Assembly (NCBI RefSeq): GCF_007673775.1
Contig: NZ_VEAF01000002.1
Location: forward strand, 408,606-472,605
Length of the DNA: 64,000 nucleotides
Source: Curtobacterium sp. 9128
GTDB lineage: Bacteria > Actinomycetota > Actinomycetes > Actinomycetales > Microbacteriaceae
Reading direction: 5' to 3'
In this document: piece after piece, positions 7,666 to 16,113 of the stretch
Position numbering within the stretch: position 1 is the first letter of the stretch
How the letters are laid out: each line of letters starts with the position of its first letter
Position numbers and translations under genes: made by a program
Notes under the pieces: model-generated
Databases searched by the model: none
Told to the model about the DNA's origin: nothing
Seen by the model: the letters and a program-made list of their open reading frames with translations, nothing else

Positions 7666-8319
7666 TCAGGCGGTGAAGGTCCAGGTCATCGGGACGGACG
7701 CCGCGAGGCCCTGGTAGGTGTTGCCGGCGCTGCTGTCGAGCGTGACGGCGAAGTTGAACGGGACCGAGGCGCCGGCGGCCGGGGCGGCGGGCATCGTGAA
7801 CGCCGAGGCAGCAGCGCCCTTGAAGCTGGCGAGCGTGCCGGAGAAGACCGTGGTGGAGCCCGACGTGATCACGAGGTTCATCTTCGAGCAGAGGTCGGTC
7901 GCGGTGCCGTTCTGGGTGCCGTTGGCCGACTGGGTGCAGGTCGCGCCGGGGGTCAGCGTGAAGGTGCTCGCGGCCGAGGTGCCGGTGTTCTTGATCGTGA
8001 TCGGGGTGTTCACCGTCACGCCGGGGGTCATCGTCGTGCTGCCGCCGAACTTGTTGATGGTGGAGCACGTCGCGGAGTTCGTCGAGACCGAGCCGCCGTC
8101 GGTGCTGAGGCAGGTGACGGAGGCGTTCGCGTTCTGCTCCTGCATGACGAGCGTGCCGCTGGCGGCGGTGTTGCTGCTGTTGGTGATGCTGGCCGCGAAC
8201 CCGGAGAGGGTGCCGGTGAGCGAGAGGGAGAGCAGGACGGCGGCGAAGATGCCCGCGATGAGCGCAACGGGCGCGAAGCGGAGCCGCTTGACCGGGGAGA
8301 TGCGGTTCAGGTTGGACAC
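7666..8319 (-). CDS. TasA/camelysin-like secreted protein with SipW-dependent signal peptide
   Basis: This 217-residue exported protein has a long hydrophobic leader (about 15-40) ending in the signature FAASITNSSNTAASGTL (41-57), characteristic of SipW-processed TasA/camelysin proteins. The mature part is Ser/Thr/Gly-rich beta-sandwich-like sequence with TPITIKNTGTSAASTFTL in the middle and about four cysteines that could form disulfides. By analogy with Bacillus TasA it may assemble into surface fibres or a matrix. That function is inferred; the leader type is seen. It is the first gene of the unit with sipW and the LamG gene. GTG 8319 has a GAGG site upstream. Confidence 0.8.
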   Translation of the reverse strand: MSNLNRISPVKRLRFAPVALIAGIFAAVLLSLSLTGTLSGFAASITNSSNTAASGTLVMQEQNANASVTCLSTDGGSVSTNSATCSTINKFGGSTTMTPGVTVNTPITIKNTGTSAASTFTLTPGATCTQSANGTQNGTATDLCSKMNLVITSGSTTVFSGTLASFKGAAASAFTMPAAPAAGASVPFNFAVTLDSSAGNTYQGLAASVPMTWTFTA

Positions 8320-8360
8320 GGGGATACCTCGATGACTGTTGTTGGTGTTCAGGACGTTTG

Positions 8361-8397
8361 CTTAATCATTAAGATAGCCAACAATTCAGATAGTTGG
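8361..8397. promoter_or_regulatory. candidate MarR operator and promoter region
   Basis: CTTAATCATTAAG (8361-8373) is a perfect palindrome around its central base, of the AT-rich kind bound by MarR-family proteins. A second dyad, CCAAC/GTTGG, spans 8378-8397. This is the only AT-rich stretch in the neighbourhood and lies between the divergent TasA-like operon and the marR-type gene, so both promoters are probably here. Confidence 0.6.
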
Positions 8398-8494
8398 AAC
8401 CCGCACAGCATCCCCAGAGTGGGGGGCACGGATCAGGCCCCGCGATCGGCCGTGCCATCCTTGAGCGGCAGCGCACGAGACGGGGAGCACACGG

Positions 8495-8953
8495 GTGGCG
8501 GGACCAGCAGACGACGAGGTGGGTGACCTCCTCGCAGCGTTCGACGCCGTGGTGCGCGCGGAGAAGGGGCTCGTCGCGCGGCTCAGCGCCCTCGCCGGCA
8601 TCCACGAGACGGGCATGCGTGCGCTCGCCCTGATCAGCGACACCGGGTACTCGACCGCGACCGAGCTCGCCGGCTACCTCGGCCTGACGTCGGGCGCGGT
8701 GACGAACATGGTCGATCGCCTGTCAGCAGCCGGCCTGGTGGAACGGCGCCCGAACCCGTCCGACCGTCGCGGCTCCCTCATCGCGCTGAGCCCGGCGGGC
8801 GAGAGCGTCATCGCGGGCACCCGGAAGCGCTACGCGGCAGTGCTCCGCGAGGTGAGCGCGTCGGTCGGCGTCGACCTGACCAGCGTCTTCAACGACGTCG
8901 CCACGGGGCTGCTCCAGCAGGCAGCGGACCCGACCGACACGGACGGGTCCTGA
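8495..8953 (+). CDS. MarR-family transcriptional regulator
   Basis: This 152-residue winged-helix regulator shows the MarR DNA-binding region at about residues 50-95 (YSTATELAGYLGLTSGAVTNM, then VDRLSAAGLVERRPNPSDRRG). The wing Asp-Arg pair (SDRRG) is typical. It is divergent from the TasA-like/sipW/LamG operon with an AT-rich palindrome in between, so it probably represses that operon and itself. The GTG start at 8495 has CGGGGAG upstream. The effector is unknown. Confidence 0.88.
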   Translation: MAGPADDEVGDLLAAFDAVVRAEKGLVARLSALAGIHETGMRALALISDTGYSTATELAGYLGLTSGAVTNMVDRLSAAGLVERRPNPSDRRGSLIALSPAGESVIAGTRKRYAAVLREVSASVGVDLTSVFNDVATGLLQQAADPTDTDGS

Positions 8954-9178
8954 CTAGTCGGACTCCTCAGGAGCCCGGGCGGCGTCCAGCCGCGGGGACG
9001 ACTGCGGCTCGAGGAACATCGCGGCTGCGGCCGGGTCCGCGGCGTCACCGCTGACCACCTCGACCGCGATGTCGAGTCCGAGCGCGGGGTCCTGGTCGAG
9101 CTCGAGACCGTTCTCGGTCGCCGTCTCCTCCGGGATCGCCAGACCCTTGGACGGATCGAACGCGCTGCTCATCGACAT
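8954..9178 (-). CDS. small acidic protein, unknown function (paralogue of the 9212 gene)
   Basis: This 74-residue, strongly acidic, probably disordered protein begins MSMSSAFDPSKG. The next gene on this strand (9212-9484) starts MSMSTPFDPEQQ, and the bases around the two starts also match, so they look like diverged tandem duplicates. It has no membrane segment and no cysteine. The stop directly abuts the stop of the facing MarR gene. I do not recognise a family; codon use and the paralogue support a real gene. Confidence 0.6.
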   Translation of the reverse strand: MSMSSAFDPSKGLAIPEETATENGLELDQDPALGLDIAVEVVSGDAADPAAAAMFLEPQSSPRLDAARAPEESD

Positions 9179-9211
9179 CCCCCGAGCATGCCGTGCCCGG
9201 GTGTGCAGCGT

Positions 9212-9484
9212 CTAGGAGTCCAGCTCCGAGTCCGCCGTCAGTTCCTCGGCGTCGAGTCGGTCGCCCGCCTGCGGACGTCGGAAGACCGGGCCACCACCGG
9301 CCTCGTCCTCGTCGTGCTGCCGCGCGGGGGACGCGTCCGCGTCGGACACCTCGGCGGACCCGGTGAGGTCGGCGCGGTCCTGGTCGGCGCGACCTTCCTC
9401 GACCGCGAGTTCGTCGGCGTCGCTGCCGTCCACGGGGACGTCGCTGCCCTGCTGTTCCGGATCGAAGGGTGTGCTCATCGACAT
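9212..9484 (-). CDS. small acidic protein, unknown function (paralogue of the 8954 gene)
   Basis: This 90-residue protein is rich in Asp, Glu and Ala with no predicted hydrophobic core. It shares the MSMS-x-x-FDP opening and the upstream bases with the neighbouring acidic protein, but its C-terminal part has diverged and includes a short basic patch (VFRRPQAGDR). ATG 9484 is preferred to an upstream ATG at 9514 because of the paralogue's start. The function is unknown. Confidence 0.55.
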   Translation of the reverse strand: MSMSTPFDPEQQGSDVPVDGSDADELAVEEGRADQDRADLTGSAEVSDADASPARQHDEDEAGGGPVFRRPQAGDRLDAEELTADSELDS

Positions 9485-9518
9485 GGGGAGAGCATGCTCC
9501 GGCCGGGTGGACACTCGG

Positions 9519-12500
9519 TCAACGCTGTCCGTCCGACGCGATGAGCTCGAGCTGGGTCACGACCATGTCGGTCCGCGGCGTGAACGAGAACGAGGCACCC
9601 CCACCCTCGATCCGGAACACGCGCGTCTGCCCCGCCCACGTGAACACCGCGTCCTCGACCACCGTCGTGCCGGGGCCGTCTCCGAGTGCCACCGCCCACG
9701 AGTACGTCCCGGGCGCGGCCACCGTCACCGTGTACAGCGACGCCGACCGGACGTCGACGGGGAACGACACCGTGGACCCGGCCGCGAGCGCCGTCGGCGT
9801 CCGCCCGGTGTCGTCCGTCAGTGCCGACGTCCCCACCGGCAGCACGTCGGCCGGCGCGTCCCGGTACCCGTGCAGCTCCGACGCCGAGACGGGCCGGGTG
9901 TCCGACGCCCAGGCCACCGGGGTCTCGGACAGCTCCACCTCGATCCGCGAGGCCGCGACCACGACCGCGTGCGGGATGCTGATGGACGTCCACGGCACCC
10001 CGTCGACCGTCACCGATGCGATGTACGCGCCGGACGAGCCGGGGGCCGTCTCGATCACCGTCGCCGAGCCGCTGCCCACCGACACGGCCTGCCCGTCGCT
10101 GGCGCGCCGGTCAGGAACCGGCGGCGTGGGCCCATGGGGTCGCAGCACCGACCGGCGGACCGACGGCGGCACGATCACCCAGGACCCGCTCGACGGCGCC
10201 AGCGGGTACAGCCCGATCATCGCGAGGACGTACCAGGCGCTCATCTCCCCGTTGTCCTCGTCGCCCGGGTAGCCCTGGCCGAGGTCGGAGCCGACGAACA
10301 GGCGGTCCACTGCCTGCCGGACGATGCGGTGTGCGTCGTCGTGCCGCCCGGTGAACATCGGGAAGAACGGGATGTGGTGCGCGGGCTGGTTCGACAGTCC
10401 GAGCATCCCCATGCGGACGTCGCGGGCCTCGGTCATCTCGTGGATCGGGAAGCCGTAGTGGCCGGAGCGGTCGGTCGCGCCGGTCTCCGGTGTTGCGAAG
10501 AACCGGTCGATCGCGGCGTCGAAGCCGTCCCGCCCGCCGTGCAGGTCCACGATCCCGGCACCGTCGTGCGGAGCCGTGAACATGGTGCCCCAGGCGTTGG
10601 TCTCGGTGTAGTCGCCACCCCACTGGGCCGGGTCGAAGTCCTCGCCGGCACGCCAGTCGCCCGACGGCGTGCGCCCGATGAAGAACCCGCGGCGACGGTC
10701 GAACACGTTCCGGTACTGCAGCGACCGGCGGGCGAACCACTCGGCCTCCGCCGCGTACCGCTCCCGCTCGGCGGGGTCGGTGGTCCGGTCCGCCAGGGCA
10801 GTCGCCATGACCGCGGTGCTCCAGTCGTTGATCGCCGCGTCGAGGGTCCAGGACATCCCCTCGGAGGTGTCGGTGTCGACGTGGCCGCGGAAGGCGCCCG
10901 GGAGGCTCCCCTTGCGTCCGACGCGCTCGTCCCGTGGCGGGACGGTCGCGTTCTTCACCGCGCTCCGGTACGCCTGCTCCAGGTCGAAGCCGTCGACGCC
11001 CCGCGACACGAGGTCGCCGAAGACGGTGTCGCTCGTCGTGCCGGTCATGCAGTCCTCGGCGCCCGGTGCGCTCCACCGCGGGGTCCAGCCGCCGTCGTGG
11101 AAGTGCTCGACGAAGCCCTGCGCGAGCTCCGACGCGGTGTCCGGGGTGAGGAGCGCGAGGAGCGGCCAGGCGGTGCGGTACGTGTCCCAGAACCCGTTCG
11201 TCGTGGTGAACGGGCCGTCGACGACCTCGGGGCCCGGTTCGTCGCGGATCGGCTCCGCGAGGACGTCGCCGTACGGGGAGCGGTGGTGCGGCGTGCCCGT
11301 GAGCGCGGTCTCGCCGGCGCGGTTCGGGTAGAGGAACAGTCGGTAGAGCCCGGAGTACAGCGAGGTCAGCTGGTCCTCGGTGGCACCGTCGACCTCGAGC
11401 GTCGCGAGCTCCGCCGTCCACGCCTGCTCGGCGCGCTGGCGCATGGTGTCGAACGGACCGGCGGCCTCGAGGTTCGCCGTCGCGTCCGCGAACGAGACGG
11501 TCGAGATGCCGAGGAGCACGTCGGTGTCCCCCTCGACGGTCAGCCAGCCGCGCAGCTGCTGGTCTGCGACCGTCGTGTGGTCCGCCGTGACGCCCGGGAT
11601 CCGCACGTGCACGAAGTGCGGCGGGGTGCCTGGACGGTCGTCGAGGTGCGCCTCGACCACCGCGGTGCCGGCGTCGTCGACGTGCACGCTCGCGTCGAGC
11701 ACCCGTCCGTGGTGGTCGAGCACGATGCTCCGCGCGCCGGTGAAGCGGAAGCCGAGGGCGAACTCGCCTGCGGTCATCTCCGCGGTGACCCCGTGCTCGA
11801 GCGGCACCCGGTAGCGGTGCGGGCCGTCGAGCTCCTCGTCGTGGTCGAACGCCAGTGCCCGGGCGGTGCGGTCGGTGTCCGGGTCGGCGAGCGGGGACGG
11901 CATCACCTGGAACACGCCGCGGTCCCCCATCCACGGCGACGGGATGTGGCTGGTCGCGAACGCCTGGATCGCGGGACGGTTGTCGCTCGCCCGGTTGTGC
12001 TCCTGGTACGCGTACGGCCACCGGTTGCTCGCGGCGTCGGTCATCGGCAGGCCGAACACGCCGCCGTGCGGGAGCCCGACGAGCGGGGCGTTGTTCCCGC
12101 GGGAGAACCGCGAGGACGCCTGCGTGCCGCGGGTCGTCCGGACGTGGTCGAGGGGACGCGTCGGGGTCGGACGCCGGCGCGCACCGACGCGGACGTCGTC
12201 GAGCCAGCCGCGGAGCTCGGGGCCGGTGTCCCCGCCGTCCGCAGGGGGCGTGGCGGAGCCGAGCCGGGCCTCCAGGCGGTCGACCACCCGGCCCGCGAAC
12301 GGCGTGAGGTCCACCGCCCGGCGGTTCCACTGGTCGACCCACTGTCGGCGGCCGGTGTCCTGTGCCTCCGGGGTGAGGGCGTCGCCGTACTGGTCCGTGG
12401 CCTGCTCGCCGAGCCGGGATCCGTCGGTGAAGACGACGTCGAGGGTGCAGGCCGTCGCGTCCCAGAAGTGCGCGAGGTCCCCCTCCTCCGGCTCGGTCCG

Positions 12501-12710
12501 GCCCTCCGGCAGCACGCGCTCGGGGAACCAGACCCAGGAGAGCTCGTCGCCGGCCGCGATCGTCCGGCCGGCGAACCCGGGCACGACGGCCTCGGCGGTG
12601 CCACCACCTGCCGGGCGCTCGACCAGGAACGCCTCGAGCGACGTGAAGCCGACACCGTTCTTCGCGGCGACGGCCGTCGAGGGGCCACCGCTCCGTTGCA
12701 GTTCTCGCAC
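9519..12710 (-). CDS. GH92-family glycoside hydrolase (alpha-mannosidase type)
   Basis: This 1063-residue enzyme belongs to the calcium-dependent GH92 family, which mostly cleaves alpha-1,2/1,3/1,4-mannosides. A beta-sandwich N-terminal part is followed by the (alpha/alpha)6 catalytic region. Family motifs are GFWDTYRTAWPLLALL (about 503-518), TTSDTVFGD, and the catalytic/calcium motif GDEDNGEMSAWYV (about 815-827). No signal peptide is visible, so it is either cytoplasmic or exported by another route. The C-terminus carries an extra NPCBM- or CBM-like beta domain. GTG 12710 is leaderless, with TAGGGT six bases upstream. The upstream TetR gene on the same strand is a possible regulator. Confidence 0.88.
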   Translation of the reverse strand: MRELQRSGGPSTAVAAKNGVGFTSLEAFLVERPAGGGTAEAVVPGFAGRTIAAGDELSWVWFPERVLPEGRTEPEEGDLAHFWDATACTLDVVFTDGSRLGEQATDQYGDALTPEAQDTGRRQWVDQWNRRAVDLTPFAGRVVDRLEARLGSATPPADGGDTGPELRGWLDDVRVGARRRPTPTRPLDHVRTTRGTQASSRFSRGNNAPLVGLPHGGVFGLPMTDAASNRWPYAYQEHNRASDNRPAIQAFATSHIPSPWMGDRGVFQVMPSPLADPDTDRTARALAFDHDEELDGPHRYRVPLEHGVTAEMTAGEFALGFRFTGARSIVLDHHGRVLDASVHVDDAGTAVVEAHLDDRPGTPPHFVHVRIPGVTADHTTVADQQLRGWLTVEGDTDVLLGISTVSFADATANLEAAGPFDTMRQRAEQAWTAELATLEVDGATEDQLTSLYSGLYRLFLYPNRAGETALTGTPHHRSPYGDVLAEPIRDEPGPEVVDGPFTTTNGFWDTYRTAWPLLALLTPDTASELAQGFVEHFHDGGWTPRWSAPGAEDCMTGTTSDTVFGDLVSRGVDGFDLEQAYRSAVKNATVPPRDERVGRKGSLPGAFRGHVDTDTSEGMSWTLDAAINDWSTAVMATALADRTTDPAERERYAAEAEWFARRSLQYRNVFDRRRGFFIGRTPSGDWRAGEDFDPAQWGGDYTETNAWGTMFTAPHDGAGIVDLHGGRDGFDAAIDRFFATPETGATDRSGHYGFPIHEMTEARDVRMGMLGLSNQPAHHIPFFPMFTGRHDDAHRIVRQAVDRLFVGSDLGQGYPGDEDNGEMSAWYVLAMIGLYPLAPSSGSWVIVPPSVRRSVLRPHGPTPPVPDRRASDGQAVSVGSGSATVIETAPGSSGAYIASVTVDGVPWTSISIPHAVVVAASRIEVELSETPVAWASDTRPVSASELHGYRDAPADVLPVGTSALTDDTGRTPTALAAGSTVSFPVDVRSASLYTVTVAAPGTYSWAVALGDGPGTTVVEDAVFTWAGQTRVFRIEGGGASFSFTPRTDMVVTQLELIASDGQR

Positions 12711-12716
12711 GGCCCC

Positions 12717-12722
12717 ACCCTA
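12717..12722 (-). promoter_or_regulatory. leaderless -10 box of the GH92 gene
   Basis: TAGGGT on the minus strand lies six bases before GTG 12710. No ribosome site is present, and the surrounding ATTTG/CAAAT is the only AT-rich patch in the gap. This supports the chosen GTG start. Confidence 0.55.
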
Positions 12723-12819
12723 TTTGCTCCACTCGATGGACGAAACCCTCCCGGTGCGCCGTCGGCGGAGTTCCGCGCGAACCGACACGTCACGCGTGGC
12801 CGAGCCCGCGGAGTGACGG

Positions 12820-13569
12820 TCAGCCCGAGATCGCGGACGCGGCGGAACCGTCCGGACCAGCCGACGCGCCGGCGATCCGGACGAGCCAGTCCCGCATCAG
12901 CGCCCGCTCCGCCGGCGACAGCGCGGCGAGCACCTCGTCGTCGGCGGCGAGCCGCACCGCCGCCGCGCGCGCGTCGGCCGGCGGAAGCGCGGTCGCCGCG
13001 GCCCGCGTTGCGCCCGTCGGCGCCGAGGGGGACGTCAGGATCGCGGAGGCGAGCGCCTCCCACCCCGCGTCGACGAGCACCGGGTCGCGGTCGTCGGCGG
13101 GCGTCCCGATCAGGTCGAGGACGACGCCGACGCCGATCGCGTGCACGAGCGACACCGCCCGGGCCTCCGGGACCCGCAGCCGCCCGGCGAGTGCGACGCG
13201 GTGGATGCGCTCGCGCAGGACGGCGATCCCGGACTCCTCGGTGCCGGAGTGCGAGCGCAGCGGGTCGGAGAAGAGCGCGGTGATGCCCGGGTTGGCGAGC
13301 CCGAAGGCGATGTGCGCGTCGAAGGAGTCCCGCAGGTGCTCGACGGGGTCGACGTCGTCCGGCACGGACTTGCCCGCGACGTACGCGGCGAACACCCGGT
13401 CGGCCACCGCCTCGAGCAGACCGTCCTTGTCACCGAACTGCCGGTAGATCGTCGGCGCCTGCACCCCGGCGGCGGCGGCGACGGCGCGGGTGGTCACCCC
13501 GGTCGGCCCGGCGGTGGCGAGCAGGTCGGCTGCGGCATCGACGATACGAGCGCGGACGGAGTCGATCAC
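12820..13569 (-). CDS. TetR-family transcriptional regulator
   Basis: This 249-residue regulator has the N-terminal TetR HTH at about residues 6-52 (ARIVDAAADLLATAG, then VTTRAVAAAAGVQAPTIYRQFGDKDGLLEAV, given here in parts). The C-terminal ligand domain is all-helical and specific to this protein. It is divergent from the NmrA-like gene at 13655, the most likely target. A GATAAC...GTTA dyad lies over its own -10 box (TATCGT, 6 bases before GTG 13569). The ligand is unknown. Confidence 0.88.
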   Translation of the reverse strand: MIDSVRARIVDAAADLLATAGPTGVTTRAVAAAAGVQAPTIYRQFGDKDGLLEAVADRVFAAYVAGKSVPDDVDPVEHLRDSFDAHIAFGLANPGITALFSDPLRSHSGTEESGIAVLRERIHRVALAGRLRVPEARAVSLVHAIGVGVVLDLIGTPADDRDPVLVDAGWEALASAILTSPSAPTGATRAAATALPPADARAAAVRLAADDEVLAALSPAERALMRDWLVRIAGASAGPDGSAASAISG

Positions 13570-13575
13570 GGATCA

Positions 13576-13640
13576 ACGATAACGGGTTCTTGTTAGCGCG
13601 GTGTTTCCGATGCTACTGTCCGAGTGTTTCCATTGATAAC
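13576..13640. promoter_or_regulatory. candidate TetR operator in the divergent promoter gap
   Basis: GATAAC (13578-13583) faces GTTA (13592-13595), and a second GATAACG lies just upstream of the NmrA-like gene's ribosome site. The first dyad overlaps the minus-strand -10 box (13581-13576), which fits autorepression. Inferred from position and symmetry. Confidence 0.4.
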
Positions 13641-13654
13641 GAAAGGACGTCACC

Positions 13655-14512
13655 ATGATCGTCGTCACCGGCGCCACCGGCGCACTCGGCTCCGCCACCG
13701 TCCGCGCGCTCCTCGACCGCGTCCCCGCCGACCAGCTCGGCGTGAGCGTGCGGGACCCCGAGAAGGCCGCTGACCTCGCTGCCCTCGGTGTGCGGGTCCG
13801 CGCGGGGGACTTCGCCGACCCGGCGTCCCTCGCACACGCCTTCGACGGGGCCGACCGTGTCCTGCTCGTGTCGGGCTCGACGCTCGGGCCGGAGGGCGTG
13901 GCGCTCCACACCGCCGCCGCCCGGGCTGCGGTGGACGCGGGCGCGCAGCGCGTCTTCTACACGGCGCACCAGAACACCCGGGCGGCGTCCCCCGTGGCGT
14001 TCTCCGTCGACCACGCCCAGACCGAGGCCGCCCTCGCCGAGGTCGGCGCGCCCTGGACGTCGCTCCGGAACGGCTTCTACGCGCACACCGTCGGGTGGCT
14101 CATCGCCGGGGCGGTCGAGTCGGGCGAGCTGCTCCTCCCCGAGGACGGCCCGATCTCGTGGACCGACCGCGACGACCTCGCCGTCGCCGACGCCGTGCTC
14201 CTGTCCGGCGGCCCGGAGTTCGACGGCCCGACCCCCGCACTCACCGCACCCGAGGCGGTCACCTTCGCCGACGTCGCACGGATCCTCTCCGACGTCTCGG
14301 GGACGACCGTCCGCCGCACCGTCATCGACGACGACGAGTGGGTCGACCGGCAGGTCCGCCACGGCATGCCCGACGCAGCGGCACAGCTGATGCTCGGCAT
14401 GTTCCGCGGTGCCCGGGCCGGGGAGTTCGACGAGGTCGACCCGCTGCTCGGCGAACTGCTCGGCCGTCGGCCGGTGTCGATCCGGACGGCGATCGAGCGC
14501 GCCGTGGCCTGA
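13655..14512 (+). CDS. NmrA-like NAD(P)-binding oxidoreductase (QorB/SDR type)
   Basis: This 285-residue atypical short-chain dehydrogenase resembles NAD(P)H:quinone oxidoreductase 2. The Rossmann glycine motif is at the N-terminus (IVVTGATGALGSATV, residues 2-16). The family's YTAHQNT and LRNGFYAHTV segments are present around residues 107-150. GAAAGGA precedes ATG 13655. It is likely repressed by the divergent TetR protein. The substrate is unknown. Confidence 0.85.
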   Translation: MIVVTGATGALGSATVRALLDRVPADQLGVSVRDPEKAADLAALGVRVRAGDFADPASLAHAFDGADRVLLVSGSTLGPEGVALHTAAARAAVDAGAQRVFYTAHQNTRAASPVAFSVDHAQTEAALAEVGAPWTSLRNGFYAHTVGWLIAGAVESGELLLPEDGPISWTDRDDLAVADAVLLSGGPEFDGPTPALTAPEAVTFADVARILSDVSGTTVRRTVIDDDEWVDRQVRHGMPDAAAQLMLGMFRGARAGEFDEVDPLLGELLGRRPVSIRTAIERAVA

Positions 14513-14531
14513 CGCGCACCCGGCGGACCGG

Positions 14532-16103
14532 TCAGCCCCCGCCGTGGCCCGGAGCGTCGCCCGACTTCCCGGGTCCGGCGGCGGGGCCTCCGGGACCGGT
14601 GCCCTGCCCGCTGCGGTCCGCGACGGGCGTCTGCACCGGCAGGGTCGGCTGGACCGACGGCTCCGGACCGCGCGAGGGCTCGGTGGGCTGGGAGGGCTCG
14701 GCGGGCTCCGACGGCTCGGGTGCGACGGTCTCCGACGGTTCCGGAGCCGTCGTCTCGGACGGCTGCTCCTCGGGCTGCGAGGGCTCGTCGCTCGGCTGCT
14801 GCTCGACCGGCGCCGTGGGCGAGCTCGACTCCGTCGGCGCCGGGGCGCTGCCACCCCCGCCGAGCGCGAGCACCGCGGCGACGATGCCGGCGAGCACGAG
14901 CACGCCGACGACCACGAGCGTGATCACCAGACCCCGACGGCGCTTCCCCGCCGGCTCGTCCGACGAGGCGGGCGGCGCGGCCACCGGCACGCCCCCTCCG
15001 CCGCTCGGAGCGCCGGATCCGCGCTGGGCACCGAGCACGGTGGTCGCCACGTCGTCCTGCCGGGAGGCTCCGCTCGCCGGCATCACCCGGGTCGCGTCGT
15101 CCTGGGGTCGGGTCACGGGCATCGCCCGGGTCGGCTGGTCCGCGCCCGACATCGCGCGGGTCGGCTGGTCCGCGCCCGACATCGCCTGGGTCGCCTCGTC
15201 AGCCGACGCCGCCGCGGCGGCACCGGCCACCCCGGCGGCCGCAGCCGCCGGTGTCAGCGTGCCCGGGCCTCCCGGCAGCAGCTGGGTGGCCGGTGCCGCG
15301 TCGTCGTACGACAGTGCCCGGAGGCGGTCGGCCGCCTCGGACGCGGTCGGTCGCTCCGCCGGGTCCGTCGCGGTCATCACGTGCAGCAGCACGCGCCACG
15401 CCGTGGGCAGGGCGGCGTCGATCTCCGGCGAGCGCGTCAGCCGCGCCGTGGCGGACTCGACCGCCGTCCCCGGGAACGGCTGCCGACCGCTGAGGCTCTC
15501 GAGCAGCATCAGGCCGAGCGCGTAGACGTCGGCCTTGCCCGTCACCGGGTGGCCGAGGACCTGCTCCGGGGCGATGTAGGCGGCGGTGCCGACGACGGTG
15601 CCGGTGCCGGTGACACGGGCGGCGTCGCGGAGCAGGGCGATGCCGAAGTCGGCGAGCTTGACGTGCGCGCCGTCGGCCTCCAGGAGCACGTTCGCCGGCT
15701 TGACGTCCCGGTGCACGATGCCCTGCGCGTGGACCGCGGCCAACCCGTCCGCGACCTGGGCGCCGACGCGCGCGGTGGTGGCACGGTCGAGCGGCCCTTC
15801 GCGGAGCCGCGTGGCGAGGTCGCTGCCGGGGACGAGCTCCATGACGAGGTACGAGTCGCCGTCGGCGTCGTCGAGTGCGGCGTCGTACAGCGTGACGAGC
15901 GCCGGGCTCCGCAGGCCCGCGAGGACGTGGATCTCCGACTCGGCACGGGCGCGTTCCCCGTGGTCGACGGCCCCCATCCGGAAGACCTTGACCGCGACCT
16001 CGCGCCCGAGTTGCTCGTCGACGGCGCGGTACACGGAGGCCATCCCGCCGTGTCCGAGTGTGCCCGTGACCCGGTACCTGCCGCCGAAGACCCGTTCTTC
16101 CAT
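14532..16103 (-). CDS. membrane-anchored Ser/Thr protein kinase
   Basis: This 523-residue Hanks-type kinase has the glycine loop GHGGMASVYRA (about 17-27), the catalytic lysine in VAVKVF, HRDVKPAN (about 128-135) and DFGIA (about 150-154). A juxtamembrane linker carries repeated TQAMSGADQP/TRAMSGADQP units that could be phosphorylation sites. One membrane helix (about 388-412) follows. The external tail of about 110 residues is Pro/Ser/Glu-rich (EPSE-type repeats) and has no PASTA domain, so ligand sensing must differ from PknB. ATG 16103 gives the standard N-terminus. A PAP2 gene ends only 10 bases upstream, so they probably form an operon. Confidence 0.9.
   Translation of the reverse strand: MEERVFGGRYRVTGTLGHGGMASVYRAVDEQLGREVAVKVFRMGAVDHGERARAESEIHVLAGLRSPALVTLYDAALDDADGDSYLVMELVPGSDLATRLREGPLDRATTARVGAQVADGLAAVHAQGIVHRDVKPANVLLEADGAHVKLADFGIALLRDAARVTGTGTVVGTAAYIAPEQVLGHPVTGKADVYALGLMLLESLSGRQPFPGTAVESATARLTRSPEIDAALPTAWRVLLHVMTATDPAERPTASEAADRLRALSYDDAAPATQLLPGGPGTLTPAAAAAGVAGAAAAASADEATQAMSGADQPTRAMSGADQPTRAMPVTRPQDDATRVMPASGASRQDDVATTVLGAQRGSGAPSGGGGVPVAAPPASSDEPAGKRRRGLVITLVVVGVLVLAGIVAAVLALGGGGSAPAPTESSSPTAPVEQQPSDEPSQPEEQPSETTAPEPSETVAPEPSEPAEPSQPTEPSRGPEPSVQPTLPVQTPVADRSGQGTGPGGPAAGPGKSGDAPGHGGG
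15121..15180. repeat. two tandem 30-bp repeats in the kinase linker
   Basis: Two 30-base units (15121-15150 and 15151-15180) differ at one base, and a partial third follows to about 15196. They encode the GADQPTRAMS decapeptide repeat in the juxtamembrane linker of the Ser/Thr kinase. Confidence 0.85.
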
Positions 16104-16113
16104 GCGGGGAAAC

